DNA of 38,955 nucleotides from an uncultured Clostridia bacterium. GTDB taxonomy: Bacteria > Bacillota > Clostridia > Oscillospirales > Acutalibacteraceae. The stretch is taken from positions 1-38,955 of the forward strand of contig CAMMAZ010000020.1 of the NCBI GenBank assembly GCA_946493765.1. The letters are read 5' to 3'. A program made the translations under genes and the position numbers. The notes below the pieces were generated by a model. That model saw nothing but the letters and a program-made list of their open reading frames with translations. It was not told the DNA's origin and did not search any database. This document shows positions 1 to 8,866 of this stretch, piece after piece; the first letter of the stretch is position 1; the number at the start of each line of letters is the position of its first letter.

Positions 1-528
1 CAGATCACGGATATTTTCCTCGCCCACATACCCCCGCAGCGTGTTGAAAAGGCCCAGCGGGAAAAGGCTTCTGGTGGTCAGCAGCGCAATGTTGCGCGGT
101 TTACCGCCGCACGCTTCTTCGATAATATCGCGCGGACGCAGCAGGTGTCGCGGATAATCCTTATCGTCTACCCGCAGAATATCCACCTTGCGGATCTTCA
201 CGCCGGAACGGTGGCAAAACTGTTCGGCGACGATGCCGCTTTCCAGTCCCGCAATGAAATACAGTCCGTTTTTCGCAATCACCGCCGCGACCGGCTCCAC
301 AATGATATTGGTGTTTCCCGCAAGATACGGCACGTCGCCGCAGTAATGCTCGTCGGAATAAACGATGCCGCAGTCAAACCCCTCTTTTTGCAGCATTGTC
401 CACACTTTTTGCTGCCGGGCGGTGAATTCCGATGCCGGGAGCAGAAAGTTTTTATCAAATGCCGGCGCTTTTTGGAGCACGTCGCAGACGATCTGCGCCT
501 GCCGTTTCCAGATTTCACTGTTAAACAT
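1..528 (-). CDS. M24 family peptidase (Xaa-Pro aminopeptidase/creatinase type), partial: N-terminal part only
   Basis: Reading leftwards from an ATG at 528-526, 176 codons stay open to the window edge, so only the N-terminal half is visible. The residues (start MFNSEIWKRQ, then YSDEHYCGDVPYLAGNTN and FIAGLESG) fit the creatinase-like N-terminal domain that precedes the pita-bread metallopeptidase domain in M24 enzymes. The metal-binding half lies outside the window and cannot be checked. The gene is 7 bp downstream of the isomerase gene and is the last visible gene of the LacI-controlled transporter operon. Family members cleave Xaa-Pro peptides or hydrolyse creatine-like amidines; the substrate here is unknown. 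An alternative is a non-catalytic creatinase homologue. Confidence 0.72.
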   Translation of the reverse strand, partial: MFNSEIWKRQAQIVCDVLQKAPAFDKNFLLPASEFTARQQKVWTMLQKEGFDCGIVYSDEHYCGDVPYLAGNTNIIVEPVAAVIAKNGLYFIAGLESGIVAEQFCHRSGVKIRKVDILRVDDKDYPRHLLRPRDIIEEACGGKPRNIALLTTRSLFPLGLFNTLRGYVGEENIRDL

Positions 529-535
529 GTCCCGT

Positions 536-1102
<567 letters not shown>

Positions 1103-2407
1103 TCATTTGGAGTCTGCAATGCCGATCCAGTCGATCATCAAATTGGCATAAACCTCGATCGCCTGATAGAATTTTTCACTGTCCATGCTTTCATCGGTGG
1201 TGTGCAATTCTTCAAGATCGCCGGGCCCCATGATAATGACCGGCATTTTGCCGATGTGCGCCAGCGGCGCGCCGTCGCAGCCGCAGGGAAGCCCGTCAAG
1301 CGCCGTGTCCGGCAGGATCCGCCGGCAGCTTTGCAGTGCGGTCTGCACAAAAGGCTCGTTTTGATCGGTTTCAAAACAAAGCGTTTCCTGGTACCAGTCG
1401 ACGGTGACCGGATGTTCGCAAAGCCACGCGTCCCCTTTGCAGGCAAGATCGATGCAATGCTGGATCTCATCCTTGACCGCCTGCGGCGATACCGGCAGCA
1501 GCCGGTAGTCGCTGTCGTATTCGCTGGGCAGGAATTCCACGTCGAAATCGACGGTACAGCGTTCCGGCACGACCGACGCGCCGGACCCGCCCTCGATTTT
1601 GCCGATATTGATGGTCGGGTTGGACAGCAGCGGATGCTTTTTGGTCATCAGCCAGCGCGTTTCGGTTTCCTTGAGCGCTTCGATCAGCCGCATCGCTTTT
1701 TCCACCGCGTTGACACCGAGCCCTTTTGTCGCGGCGTGGGTCTGTTTGCCGGTCACGGTGAAACGCGCCAAAAACGCGCCGCGGTTGACCGGCATGACCG
1801 CCATGCGGGTCGGTTCCATGATCACCGCGCCGTCGGCGCGGTAACCCCTGTCGCAACAGGCAATGGTGCCGTTGCCGCCGCCCTCCTCGTCGATCACCGA
1901 TTCGATGATCAGATCGCCGGCAAGGGAAATTCCCAGTTCCTTTAACACGCCCGCTGCCAGAATCGCCGCGGCAAGTCCGCCTTTCATGTCGGTGGTGCCG
2001 CGTCCGTAAAACCGGCCGGAACGTTCCTCACAGACAAACGGCGGACTTGTCCATGCCGTTTCATCGCCCGGCGGCACGATGTCGCAATGTCCGTTCATCA
2101 GCAGCGAACGACCGCCGCCCGCGCCTTTGAAAACCGCAACGACATTTTCCCGGTCCTTGTATGTATGGTTGGGATTGAACCCGGCATAGCCGCAGATTTT
2201 ATCGTTGTCCGGCGAAAAAGCGTCCACCGTGGCGCCCATTTTTTTAAAATACGCCTTTAAATAATCCTGGATCCCTTTTTCCTGTCCATATTTCCCCGCC
2301 TGCAAAATGCGGCTGTCAAACGCGATGAGATCCTTTAAAAACGAGAAATAAACGGCCTTGTTTTTGGCAACGGTGTTATGGATCGCCTGTCGGATGTCCG
2401 TTTCCAT
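1103..2407 (-). CDS. M20 family metallopeptidase/deacylase (ArgE/DapE type)
   Basis: A 434-aa cytosolic di-zinc hydrolase. Visible motifs: NGHCDIVPPGD (H107, D109), GRGTTDMKGG (D140, bridging Asp), SVIDEEGGGNGT (catalytic/ligand E174-E175) and MEPT (E198). A dimerisation (lid) domain is expected from about residue 205 to 330. Relatives remove acyl groups from amino acids (acetylornithine, succinyl-diaminopimelate) or cleave small peptides. The ATG at 2407 has an AGGAGG site 8 bp upstream. It lies 28 bp after the permease gene in a sugar-transport operon, so a sugar conjugate with an amide bond is a reasonable substrate guess, but that is inference. The name ArgE or DapE should not be taken literally. 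Confidence 0.85.
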   Translation of the reverse strand: METDIRQAIHNTVAKNKAVYFSFLKDLIAFDSRILQAGKYGQEKGIQDYLKAYFKKMGATVDAFSPDNDKICGYAGFNPNHTYKDRENVVAVFKGAGGGRSLLMNGHCDIVPPGDETAWTSPPFVCEERSGRFYGRGTTDMKGGLAAAILAAGVLKELGISLAGDLIIESVIDEEGGGNGTIACCDRGYRADGAVIMEPTRMAVMPVNRGAFLARFTVTGKQTHAATKGLGVNAVEKAMRLIEALKETETRWLMTKKHPLLSNPTINIGKIEGGSGASVVPERCTVDFDVEFLPSEYDSDYRLLPVSPQAVKDEIQHCIDLACKGDAWLCEHPVTVDWYQETLCFETDQNEPFVQTALQSCRRILPDTALDGLPCGCDGAPLAHIGKMPVIIMGPGDLEELHTTDESMDSEKFYQAIEVYANLMIDWIGIADSK

Positions 2408-2435
2408 GCTGTTTCCTCCTCTTTGCCTTATGCTG

Positions 2436-3392
2436 TTATCTGTTTTTGGATTTTTTCTGCACCGCGACCGCGAGAATCAGCACGATACCGGTGAAGACCA
2501 TCTGGTAATACCGGCCGACGCCGATCAGATCAAATCCGTTGTCCAGCACGCTCATGATCAGCGCACCGATCAGGCTGCCGACAACACCGCCGACGCCGCC
2601 GTTGACGCTGGCGCCGCCGATGACGACTGCTGCAATCGCGTCCAGTTCCAAGCCGTCGCCAGCCATAGGTTGTCCGGAATCCAGTCGGGACGCCAAAATA
2701 ATACCGCCGACCGCCGCCATCAGACCGCTGAACATATAAACGCCGATTTTCGTTCTGTCGACCGAAACGCCTGCAAGCCGTGCCGCTTCTTCATTCCCGC
2801 CGACTCCGAATACCGCGGCGCCGAACCTTGTTTTCTGCAAAAGCAGATGGCTGATGACATACATCAGCGCCACGATCAAAACCGGTACCGGTAAAAAGGA
2901 AAGGTTGCCGCGGCCGAAAAAGGCAAAGCCTTCCGTGAGCCCGGAAACGGAGTAGCCGCCGGTCACTGCCAGCGCCAGACCGCTGGCTACTGTCATGGTG
3001 CCGAGTGTTGCAATGATCGGCGGCACGCCGGCTTTGGTAATGACGATACCGTTGATCGCACCGACGATCAGGCCGACTAACAAAGCGGAAAGCAGACCGG
3101 ATACCGTTCCCATTTCCATGTTGACCATCACCATGGCGGCGACGGTGCCGGACAGGGAAACGGTGGAGCTGACCGAAAGATCGATACCGCCGGAAATGAT
3201 GACGAACGTCATACCTGCGGCGAGCACCGCATTGATCGACGCCTGCCGCAAAACGCTCATCAGGTTGAACAGCGTGAAAAAGTTGCTGCTGATAAAACTG
3301 AAAGCGATACAAATAACGATCAGGCCGATAAAAGCGATAAATTCACGGCGTTTTGTTATATTGACCAATTTTACTTTAAGCGAGCTGTTCAT
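2436..3392 (-). CDS. rbsC: Ribose-type (CUT2) sugar ABC transporter permease
   Basis: A 318-aa integral membrane protein of the RbsC/XylH/AraH family. It has a short cytoplasmic N-terminus followed by about 8-10 hydrophobic helices, with the family hallmarks GGIDLSVS (near residue 68) and GGASVNGGVGG (near residue 260). It would form the membrane channel with the ATPase encoded directly upstream; the two genes overlap by 17 bp, which suggests translational coupling. The ATG at 3392 has AGGAGG upstream. Normal length. Substrate class is a monosaccharide or sugar-like compound; ribose itself is not shown, so the symbol denotes the family only. Confidence 0.9.
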   Translation of the reverse strand: MNSSLKVKLVNITKRREFIAFIGLIVICIAFSFISSNFFTLFNLMSVLRQASINAVLAAGMTFVIISGGIDLSVSSTVSLSGTVAAMVMVNMEMGTVSGLLSALLVGLIVGAINGIVITKAGVPPIIATLGTMTVASGLALAVTGGYSVSGLTEGFAFFGRGNLSFLPVPVLIVALMYVISHLLLQKTRFGAAVFGVGGNEEAARLAGVSVDRTKIGVYMFSGLMAAVGGIILASRLDSGQPMAGDGLELDAIAAVVIGGASVNGGVGGVVGSLIGALIMSVLDNGFDLIGVGRYYQMVFTGIVLILAVAVQKKSKNR

Positions 3393-4881
3393 TTGAATCG
3401 CCTCCTGTGATATATTGCATGATCAGATTGATATCTGTTTGGTTTTGATTGAGCGTGGCGGTGATCCGCCCTTTATACATGGTGAGAATACGGTTGCTCA
3501 CCCGCAGCACCTCTTCGAGTTCCGAAGAGATGAAAATAACCGATTTCCCCTGCGCCGAAAGATGACTGACCGCCTGAAAAATTTCCTCTTTTGCACCGAC
3601 GTCCACCCCTCTTGTCGGCTCGTCGAGAATCAGGATGTCGCAGTTGGCGCACAGCCATTTGCCCAAAACGACCTTCTGCTGGTTGCCGCCGCTGAGATTC
3701 AAAACCGGGAATTCCGCCGACGGCGCGACGATTTTGAGCGTTTTCATCTGACTGTTTGCTTCTTTGGTCTCCTTGGACCTGCTGATGAATATGCCCCGCA
3801 AAAACGCCTTTAAATGCACGATCGTGATGTTCCGGCGGATCGGCAGGTTCATGAACAGTCCCTGTTCCTTTCTGCTTTCGGGCAAAAGTCCGATTTTGCA
3901 GCGGATCGCGTCTTTCGGATTGTTGATATTCTGTTTTGTTCCGTTCACCAGGATCTCACCGGAACGGATCTTGTCCGCGCCGAACAGCGCGCGTACCACT
4001 TCCGTGCGGCCCGCGCCGACCAGTCCCGCGATGCCCAGCACCTCGCCTTTTTTCAAATCAAAGGAAATGTCGTGGATAAAGGCGTTGGAAATGGATTTTA
4101 CCGATAGAACCGGCGGCGTGTCCACCGTGGGATTGGGGAGAATATCGTTTTTGATGTTTTCGCCGACCATCATCCGGATGATTTCGTTTTTATTGGTTTG
4201 ACTTGTCACCGCCGAGCCGACCACCGTTCCGCTGCGCAGCACCGTTAACCGGTCGCTGATACGTGTCACCTCGTCTAAACGGTGGGAAATATAAATGATC
4301 GACACATTCTTTTTCTTTAGATCCTCTATGATTTCAAACAGCCGTTCCACCTCCGAGATGGTGAGGGTGGCTGTGGGTTCGTCCATCACTAAAATATTTG
4401 CGTTGCACGCCAGCGCTTTGGCGATTTCCACCATCTGCTGCTGCGCGATGCTTAAATTCCTGACCTTGGTGTAGATATCCAGGTCCAGCCCAAACCGCGC
4501 AATCAGCGCCTTTGCCTGCGCATAGACCTTTTTCCAGTTGATCGGACCGTGTTTAAAATAACGCGGTTCCATGTTAAAATAAATGTTTTTGGCAACATCG
4601 AGATCCGGAAACAGGGTAAATTCCTGGTAAATCACCGCAATGCCCTTCATTTTTGCATCCATCGGTTTTCGAAACACCTGTTTTTCGCCCCGAAGTTCGA
4701 TTGTGCCGCCGTCCGGCGGATAGACGCCCGCCAGCGTTTTGATCAGCGTGGATTTTCCGGCGCCGTTTGCGCCGACCAGTGCATGCACTTCATTTTCTTC
4801 CAAAGAAAAATTGACGTTGTTCAGCGCCAGCACGCCCGGAAACCGTTTGGTCACGCCGGTCATTTTTAAAATTTCCGCCAT
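3376..4881 (-). CDS. rbsA: Ribose-type (CUT2) sugar ABC transporter ATP-binding protein
   Basis: A 501-aa protein with two fused ATPase domains, as usual in RbsA/MglA/XylG. The first half has Walker A GANGAGKST (residues 37-45), a signature-like LSIAQQQ and Walker B ILVMDEPTATLT. The second half has a degenerate P-loop (GLVGAGRTE), the signature LSGGNQQKVVLGKWL and Walker B ILILDEPTRGVDVG. Only one half is expected to hydrolyse ATP fully. The ATG at 4881 follows a GGGGGTGA site. It lies between the binding-protein gene (70 bp upstream) and the permease gene (17-bp overlap). Full length, no defect seen. Confidence 0.92.
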   Translation of the reverse strand: MAEILKMTGVTKRFPGVLALNNVNFSLEENEVHALVGANGAGKSTLIKTLAGVYPPDGGTIELRGEKQVFRKPMDAKMKGIAVIYQEFTLFPDLDVAKNIYFNMEPRYFKHGPINWKKVYAQAKALIARFGLDLDIYTKVRNLSIAQQQMVEIAKALACNANILVMDEPTATLTISEVERLFEIIEDLKKKNVSIIYISHRLDEVTRISDRLTVLRSGTVVGSAVTSQTNKNEIIRMMVGENIKNDILPNPTVDTPPVLSVKSISNAFIHDISFDLKKGEVLGIAGLVGAGRTEVVRALFGADKIRSGEILVNGTKQNINNPKDAIRCKIGLLPESRKEQGLFMNLPIRRNITIVHLKAFLRGIFISRSKETKEANSQMKTLKIVAPSAEFPVLNLSGGNQQKVVLGKWLCANCDILILDEPTRGVDVGAKEEIFQAVSHLSAQGKSVIFISSELEEVLRVSNRILTMYKGRITATLNQNQTDINLIMQYITGGDSNEQLA

Positions 4882-4951
4882 GTTTTCCGTTCACCCCCGG
4901 ATTCCCGGGACGTGCGGCTAAAGCACACGTCCCGAACATCATTCCTTTTTG

Positions 4952-5914
4952 TTACCACGAAAAGCCTTCTGCGTTTTCCTCTGTCAATAATTTCAGCGGA
5001 ACGTCGATGGTTTCATCCACGCTCTCGCCGTTGGCGAGCTTGATCGCCGTCTGGATGCCGATCCGTCCCATTTCCGCAGGCTGCTGCGCAACAGAACCCG
5101 CAACGATATCACCGTTTACAATGGCGTTGACCGCGTCTTCCATACCGTCCACACCCAGGGAGATCACGTCAAAATCTTTTGCCGCAGATTCGACCGCCGA
5201 TTCCACCGCGATGGAGCCATAGTCGTTCACCGCCAGCACCGCGTCCAGATCCGGATGTGCAGACAGGATGTTGTCCGCTGCGGAAACAAACGCCGTCATG
5301 CTGTTTTCGACCGCATTGATGTGCTGCACGATCTCAATGTCGGGATAGTTTGCCAGCGCGTTTTCAAAGCCTTTCGCCCGATCCTGGAAAGAACTGATCG
5401 GCGGACCGTCCAGAATAACCACGCTGCCTTTGCCGCCGAGCTGCTCTGCAATATACTCGCCGCCCATTTCGCCGGCCGCCACGTTGTTGGAAGCGATAAA
5501 TGCCGCCACTTCGCCGCCTTCCGCCATAACGTCCAGACAAATCACCGGAATGCCGGCTTCGTTTGCCGCTTCAACTGCCGGAACAACTGCTTTGGAATCA
5601 ACCGCATTTAATAAAATCACGTCCACCTTCTGTGCGATCAGATTTTCAACGCTGCTGATCTGCTGCGCGGAATTGAGCTGCGCATCGCTGATGACCGCTT
5701 CCACGCCGCTGCTGTCTGCTTCCTCCTGCACGCCTCTTTGCATCGCTTCAAAGAAGGGGCTGTTGAGCGTCATAAAGGAAACGCCGACGGTGATTTTCTC
5801 ACCCGACGCATCCGGCGCAGCGGTGGTGTCCGCACCGGACTCTCCTCCCGTGGAACACGCGGTCAGCGCAATTGTCAGCGCCAACACCAGGATAACAGCA
5901 ATCATTTTTTTCAT
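4952..5914 (-). CDS. rbsB: Sugar-binding lipoprotein of the CUT2 transporter (RbsB type)
   Basis: A 320-aa periplasmic-binding-protein-like lipoprotein. The signal peptide is a short MKK followed by a hydrophobic stretch and lipobox LTAC, with Cys20 as the lipidated residue. A Ser/Gly/Ala/Asp linker follows, then two alternating Rossmann-like lobes with VGVSFMTLNSPFF, the ALLNAVDSK-type segment (VILLNAVDSKA) and GVDGMEDAV. It would capture the substrate at the outer face of the membrane for the RbsA/RbsC pair. The ATG at 5914 follows GGAGGAG. It is the first structural gene after the LacI gene and is preceded by operator-like palindromes. The ligand is unknown. Confidence 0.9.
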   Translation of the reverse strand: MKKMIAVILVLALTIALTACSTGGESGADTTAAPDASGEKITVGVSFMTLNSPFFEAMQRGVQEEADSSGVEAVISDAQLNSAQQISSVENLIAQKVDVILLNAVDSKAVVPAVEAANEAGIPVICLDVMAEGGEVAAFIASNNVAAGEMGGEYIAEQLGGKGSVVILDGPPISSFQDRAKGFENALANYPDIEIVQHINAVENSMTAFVSAADNILSAHPDLDAVLAVNDYGSIAVESAVESAAKDFDVISLGVDGMEDAVNAIVNGDIVAGSVAQQPAEMGRIGIQTAIKLANGESVDETIDVPLKLLTEENAEGFSW

Positions 5915-6231
5915 AACATTCTCCTCCGTTCTTTTTAAACTTTTCCATTTTTGGAATTGTTTTCAATATTTTTCAAAAAATGGAATCGATTTCATTTTGC
6001 GGCAAAAAAATGAACCCGCCCATTTTCAAAAACAAATTATCAGCTACCAACTCGCTGTCCGATCCGCAACTGCGGCGGTTTTATGATCAAATGCCGATAC
6101 GTGATGAAAAAAGAAACACGTTGTATTTCCGTTTTGGACGCCTTTTGTTGTTTTCCGGTTACCTGTCCATCAATTTTTATGATGGCATGCGGCGGGTAAC
6201 ACACAACGCCGCCGCACAACTGGTTTTGCGT
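5915..6231 (-). other. Intergenic control region between the LacI gene and the transporter operon
   Basis: This 317-bp gap has no convincing gene. Just after the regulator's stop, reading leftwards, GCGGCGG and CCGCCGC can form a 7-bp stem (about 6190-6216), but without a T-run, so termination is uncertain. A second small hairpin (CCGC AACT GCGG) lies near 6064-6075. Nearest the binding-protein gene are one good and one degenerate LacI-type operator (listed separately) and a GGAGGAG ribosome site. I could not find a promoter with two convincing boxes; TTGAAA-like hexamers at about 5971-5976 and 5961-5966 lack good -10 partners. Confidence 0.5.
5952..5996 (-). promoter_or_regulatory. Two operator-like sites upstream of the binding-protein gene
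   Basis: TGGAATCGATTTCA at 5981-5994 is a 14-bp palindrome with one mismatch and differs by one base from the perfect palindrome before the LacI gene. A second, weaker copy, TGGAATTGTTTTCA, lies at 5952-5965 and matches the first at 12 of 14 positions. Centre spacing is 29 bp, close to three helical turns, so two repressor dimers could sit on one face. The likely ligand-controlled binder is the LacI protein encoded upstream. The good site also fits the broad cre consensus, so CcpA could bind too. Confidence 0.65.
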
Positions 6232-7236
6232 TTATTTTTTCTGTGAAGATTCCCGCACCGTGAGGGTGACCGGAAGCCGGATTTCCCGCACTGGTTCTTT
6301 TTTTCCGGCAATCCGTTCCAACAAATAAGACATCGCGGTCGTCCCCATTTCATAGGTCGGCTGCCGTACGGCGGTGATCTGCGGGCGGCAATATTCCATC
6401 CATTCCAGATCATCGAACACGCAAAGACCCATTTGCTGCGGAATTTGCACGCCAATTTCCGCAGCCGCCTTTAAAACACCAAGCAAAATCATGCTGTTTG
6501 CGGCGAAAATCGCGTCGCAATCCTGATTTTGAATCAGATCGATCGCATTTTTATAGGCGGTGTGTCCCAAAAAGTCTCCCATTTTAATCAGCGACCGGTC
6601 CAGCGGCAGATGTTTTTCCAAAAAAGCTTCTTCATAACCGGCAAGACGTTCATAGCCAGTTGTGGAAATATTGGAGCCGGTAATGATGGCGATGCGCCGG
6701 TAGCCCGCTTCTATCAGCTGGGTAACCGCCTGCCGGCTTCCCTCCTTGTTTTGCACCAGAATGGTATCAAATTTTCCGGCGTTTGCGCCGGACGGCCGGC
6801 GGTCCACAAACACGACCGGCTTGTTGCCGACAAGGGCGGTATAATCGTTTTTTGTTCCGGCGCTTGCAACGATCAATCCGTCGACCCGTTTGCTGACCAG
6901 TGCCTGTATGTATTGCTTTTCTTTTTCTGCTTTTTCATCGGTGTTGCAGAGCATGATGTTATAATTGGCCTTGTTCGCCAGATCCTCGATTCCACGCACC
7001 ATAGAGGTGAAAAAGGGGTTGAGCACGTTGGAAACGATCACCCCGACTGTTTTGGTCTCGTTGCTACGCAGCCCCCGCGCCAGCTCATTCGGGGTATAGC
7101 CCAGATCCTCCATGACCTGCCTGACCTTTTCGGCAGTGGATTCTTTCACTAACGGACTGTTATTGAGCACCCTGGAAACGGTCGTCTGTGAAACATTTGC
7201 TTTTTTGGCTACAACGCTGATATTGACATGATTCAT
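6232..7236 (-). CDS. LacI family transcriptional regulator
   Basis: A 334-aa DNA-binding repressor. Residues 1-50 form the LacI helix-turn-helix and hinge (ISVVAKKANVSQTTVSRVLNN, then YTPNELARGL). The rest is a periplasmic-binding-protein-like ligand domain (TVGVIVSNVLNPFF, CDAIFAANS, GLCVFDDLEW). Start: ATG at 7236, with GGAG about 9 bp upstream. It is transcribed from its own consensus promoter with a perfect palindrome in the leader, which suggests autoregulation. The same motif precedes the binding-protein gene, so it most likely controls the transporter/isomerase operon. The inducer should be the imported sugar or a derivative, not determinable here. Confidence 0.92.
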   Translation of the reverse strand: MNHVNISVVAKKANVSQTTVSRVLNNSPLVKESTAEKVRQVMEDLGYTPNELARGLRSNETKTVGVIVSNVLNPFFTSMVRGIEDLANKANYNIMLCNTDEKAEKEKQYIQALVSKRVDGLIVASAGTKNDYTALVGNKPVVFVDRRPSGANAGKFDTILVQNKEGSRQAVTQLIEAGYRRIAIITGSNISTTGYERLAGYEEAFLEKHLPLDRSLIKMGDFLGHTAYKNAIDLIQNQDCDAIFAANSMILLGVLKAAAEIGVQIPQQMGLCVFDDLEWMEYCRPQITAVRQPTYEMGTTAMSYLLERIAGKKEPVREIRLPVTLTVRESSQKK

Positions 7237-7263
7237 CTTTCATGCTCCATATTGATCATTTTT

Positions 7264-7337
7264 ATGAAATCGATTTCATTTTTTGCTACAAAAACACTTT
7301 CTGCCTTTAGTATACACACGCACCCTATCTTTGTCAA
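7264..7337 (-). promoter_or_regulatory. Promoter and operator of the LacI gene
   Basis: On the minus strand TTGACA (7337-7332) and TATACT (7314-7309) are separated by exactly 17 bp. The expected start is near 7302. Downstream, ATGAAATCGATTTCAT (7264-7279) is a perfect 16-bp palindrome located in the leader, 28 bp before the start codon. A repressor there would act as a roadblock or occlude initiation. It also meets the loose cre consensus, so catabolite control is an alternative. Confidence 0.85.
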
Positions 7338-7437
7338 TCTATTTTAACAAATTTAAATTATATTTGTATAATTTCACAATTTGCAAACACGTTTTTTGGA
7401 TAAAATACAAGAAAAAACATGCAATTTGTAGCTGATA

Positions 7438-7477
7438 AATGCCGGAAAGAACCGCACAGCGCGGGCTTTCCGGCATT
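7438..7477 (-). terminator. Hairpin after the FAD oxidoreductase gene
   Basis: AATGCCGGAAAG (7438-7449) and CTTTCCGGCATT (7466-7477) are complementary over 12 bp and enclose a smaller CCGC/GCGG stem. It begins 13 bp after the oxidoreductase stop codon. The following T-run is short on the minus strand, so it is a probable rather than strong intrinsic terminator. Confidence 0.65.
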
Positions 7478-7490
7478 TGGACACAACAAG

Positions 7491-8840
7491 CTATAAAACG
7501 ATGGATCCGCCTTGTTGCAGCAGTTCGCGCAGTTTTTTTGGCGGCACATCCTTTGCAGCACATTTTTGATCCAGCATGATATGCGCCGCGACCCCCGCGG
7601 CCTCGCCCATTTGGTTGGTGTTGACCATCACACGCAACGCGCCGAACGCGCCGTTATCCGCGTCAATACATCTTCCTGCAATCAGCAGATTATCAAAAGA
7701 ACAGTCCGGCACCATGCTGCGATAAGGCATCTGGTAAAACAGTTTACCTTGATAATCCGCATCCGCCCAGCGGGTCACCGTCTGATGGATCCGGTCGGAA
7801 TAGACTTCCTTTGTCCCATCCAGATAATAAAAGGAAATCCCCTGTCCTTCGTGGTGCACGTCCACCCGATAAGTCCCGTTTAAAACAGCGTCGGCGAAAT
7901 GTTCGCCGGTCAGCAGCTCTTTCATGGTGACCTTGTGCAGACATTTGACCTGCCTTGTCTGCCGCACGCCGACATAGTCGCACATTGCGGCAATTTTCAC
8001 ATCCGAGTTATCCGCATATTTTCGCAGGATCTGCAAAAGCGCATACGTCTTGCGGCGGCCTTCCATTTCCGCTTTTGTCAAATCGTCGGTTTTGCTGCAA
8101 TCGCAATTGAAAATATGATTTTCCGCTAACATGGAAAGATCGTCGCAGCCGGGAATTTCCCCACTCCAGCCCCAGTCGGGTTCCATGTCAAATTCCGCGC
8201 TGTGTTCTTCCCAAAGCTTGCGAAATTCCAAAGTTCGGCTGCGGTCGAACCGGTAAACGACCGAACAGGCGGTAGGCGGCTGCATCGGCGATTGCTTGTA
8301 GGTTATCAGTCCCAAACGATCGCACAAAATCGCGTCGCCGGTCGCGTCGATAAACGCATCCGCTAAAATCACGCCCGGCCCTTCCACCGTTTCCACCACA
8401 ACGCCGCGCAGCACGCCGTTTTCGACAATGCCGTCGCAGACCTTTGTGTGTAAAAACGGTTTGATCTTATGCTGCGTGACATACCGATCCAGCAGAATTT
8501 TCAAAATCTGCGAATTGATTTTAAACCCGACCGACCGGTTTTTATCATAGGAAATCGCGTCGCCGTTTTTGCGCATGATTTTTAAAATTTCATCGGTCAA
8601 TCCGCCGATGATCTGGTTTTCAAACCGGTCGTCCAGCAGCGTGTGCAAGCAATTGACCATTCCCGCCGTTGCAACGCCGCCAAAACAGCCGCCCTGTTCC
8701 ACAACGGCGCATTCGGTGCCAAGCCTTGCTGCACGCACCGCGGCGAAAACACCGGTCTGCGACCCGCCGAGCACACAAAGCTGTGTTTTGAAAATCACCT
8801 TGATTTTTCTTGCCGGTTGTGTGATAAATTCCATTGCCAT
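7491..8840 (-). CDS. FAD-dependent oxidoreductase (FAD_oxidored family)
   Basis: About 449 aa. The N-terminal FAD-binding Rossmann fold shows VLGGSQTGVFAAVRAARLG (a GGxxxG variant, residues 25-30), then VVEQGGCFGGVATAGMV, and later AFIDATGDAILCDRLGL and LLIAGRCIDADNGAFGALR, typical of the family often annotated near glycan-degradation genes. The start was placed at ATG 8840, which has GGGAGG just upstream; an ATG 6 bp further in is equally possible. An upstream in-frame ATG at 8888 would overlap the preceding gene and lacks a ribosome site. No signal peptide, so cytosolic. The gene follows the dockerin protein by 26 bp and is probably cotranscribed. Substrate unknown. Confidence 0.85.
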   Translation of the reverse strand: MAMEFITQPARKIKVIFKTQLCVLGGSQTGVFAAVRAARLGTECAVVEQGGCFGGVATAGMVNCLHTLLDDRFENQIIGGLTDEILKIMRKNGDAISYDKNRSVGFKINSQILKILLDRYVTQHKIKPFLHTKVCDGIVENGVLRGVVVETVEGPGVILADAFIDATGDAILCDRLGLITYKQSPMQPPTACSVVYRFDRSRTLEFRKLWEEHSAEFDMEPDWGWSGEIPGCDDLSMLAENHIFNCDCSKTDDLTKAEMEGRRKTYALLQILRKYADNSDVKIAAMCDYVGVRQTRQVKCLHKVTMKELLTGEHFADAVLNGTYRVDVHHEGQGISFYYLDGTKEVYSDRIHQTVTRWADADYQGKLFYQMPYRSMVPDCSFDNLLIAGRCIDADNGAFGALRVMVNTNQMGEAAGVAAHIMLDQKCAAKDVPPKKLRELLQQGGSIVL

Positions 8841-8866
8841 GCATCCTCCCATCCATCGCTGTTTTT

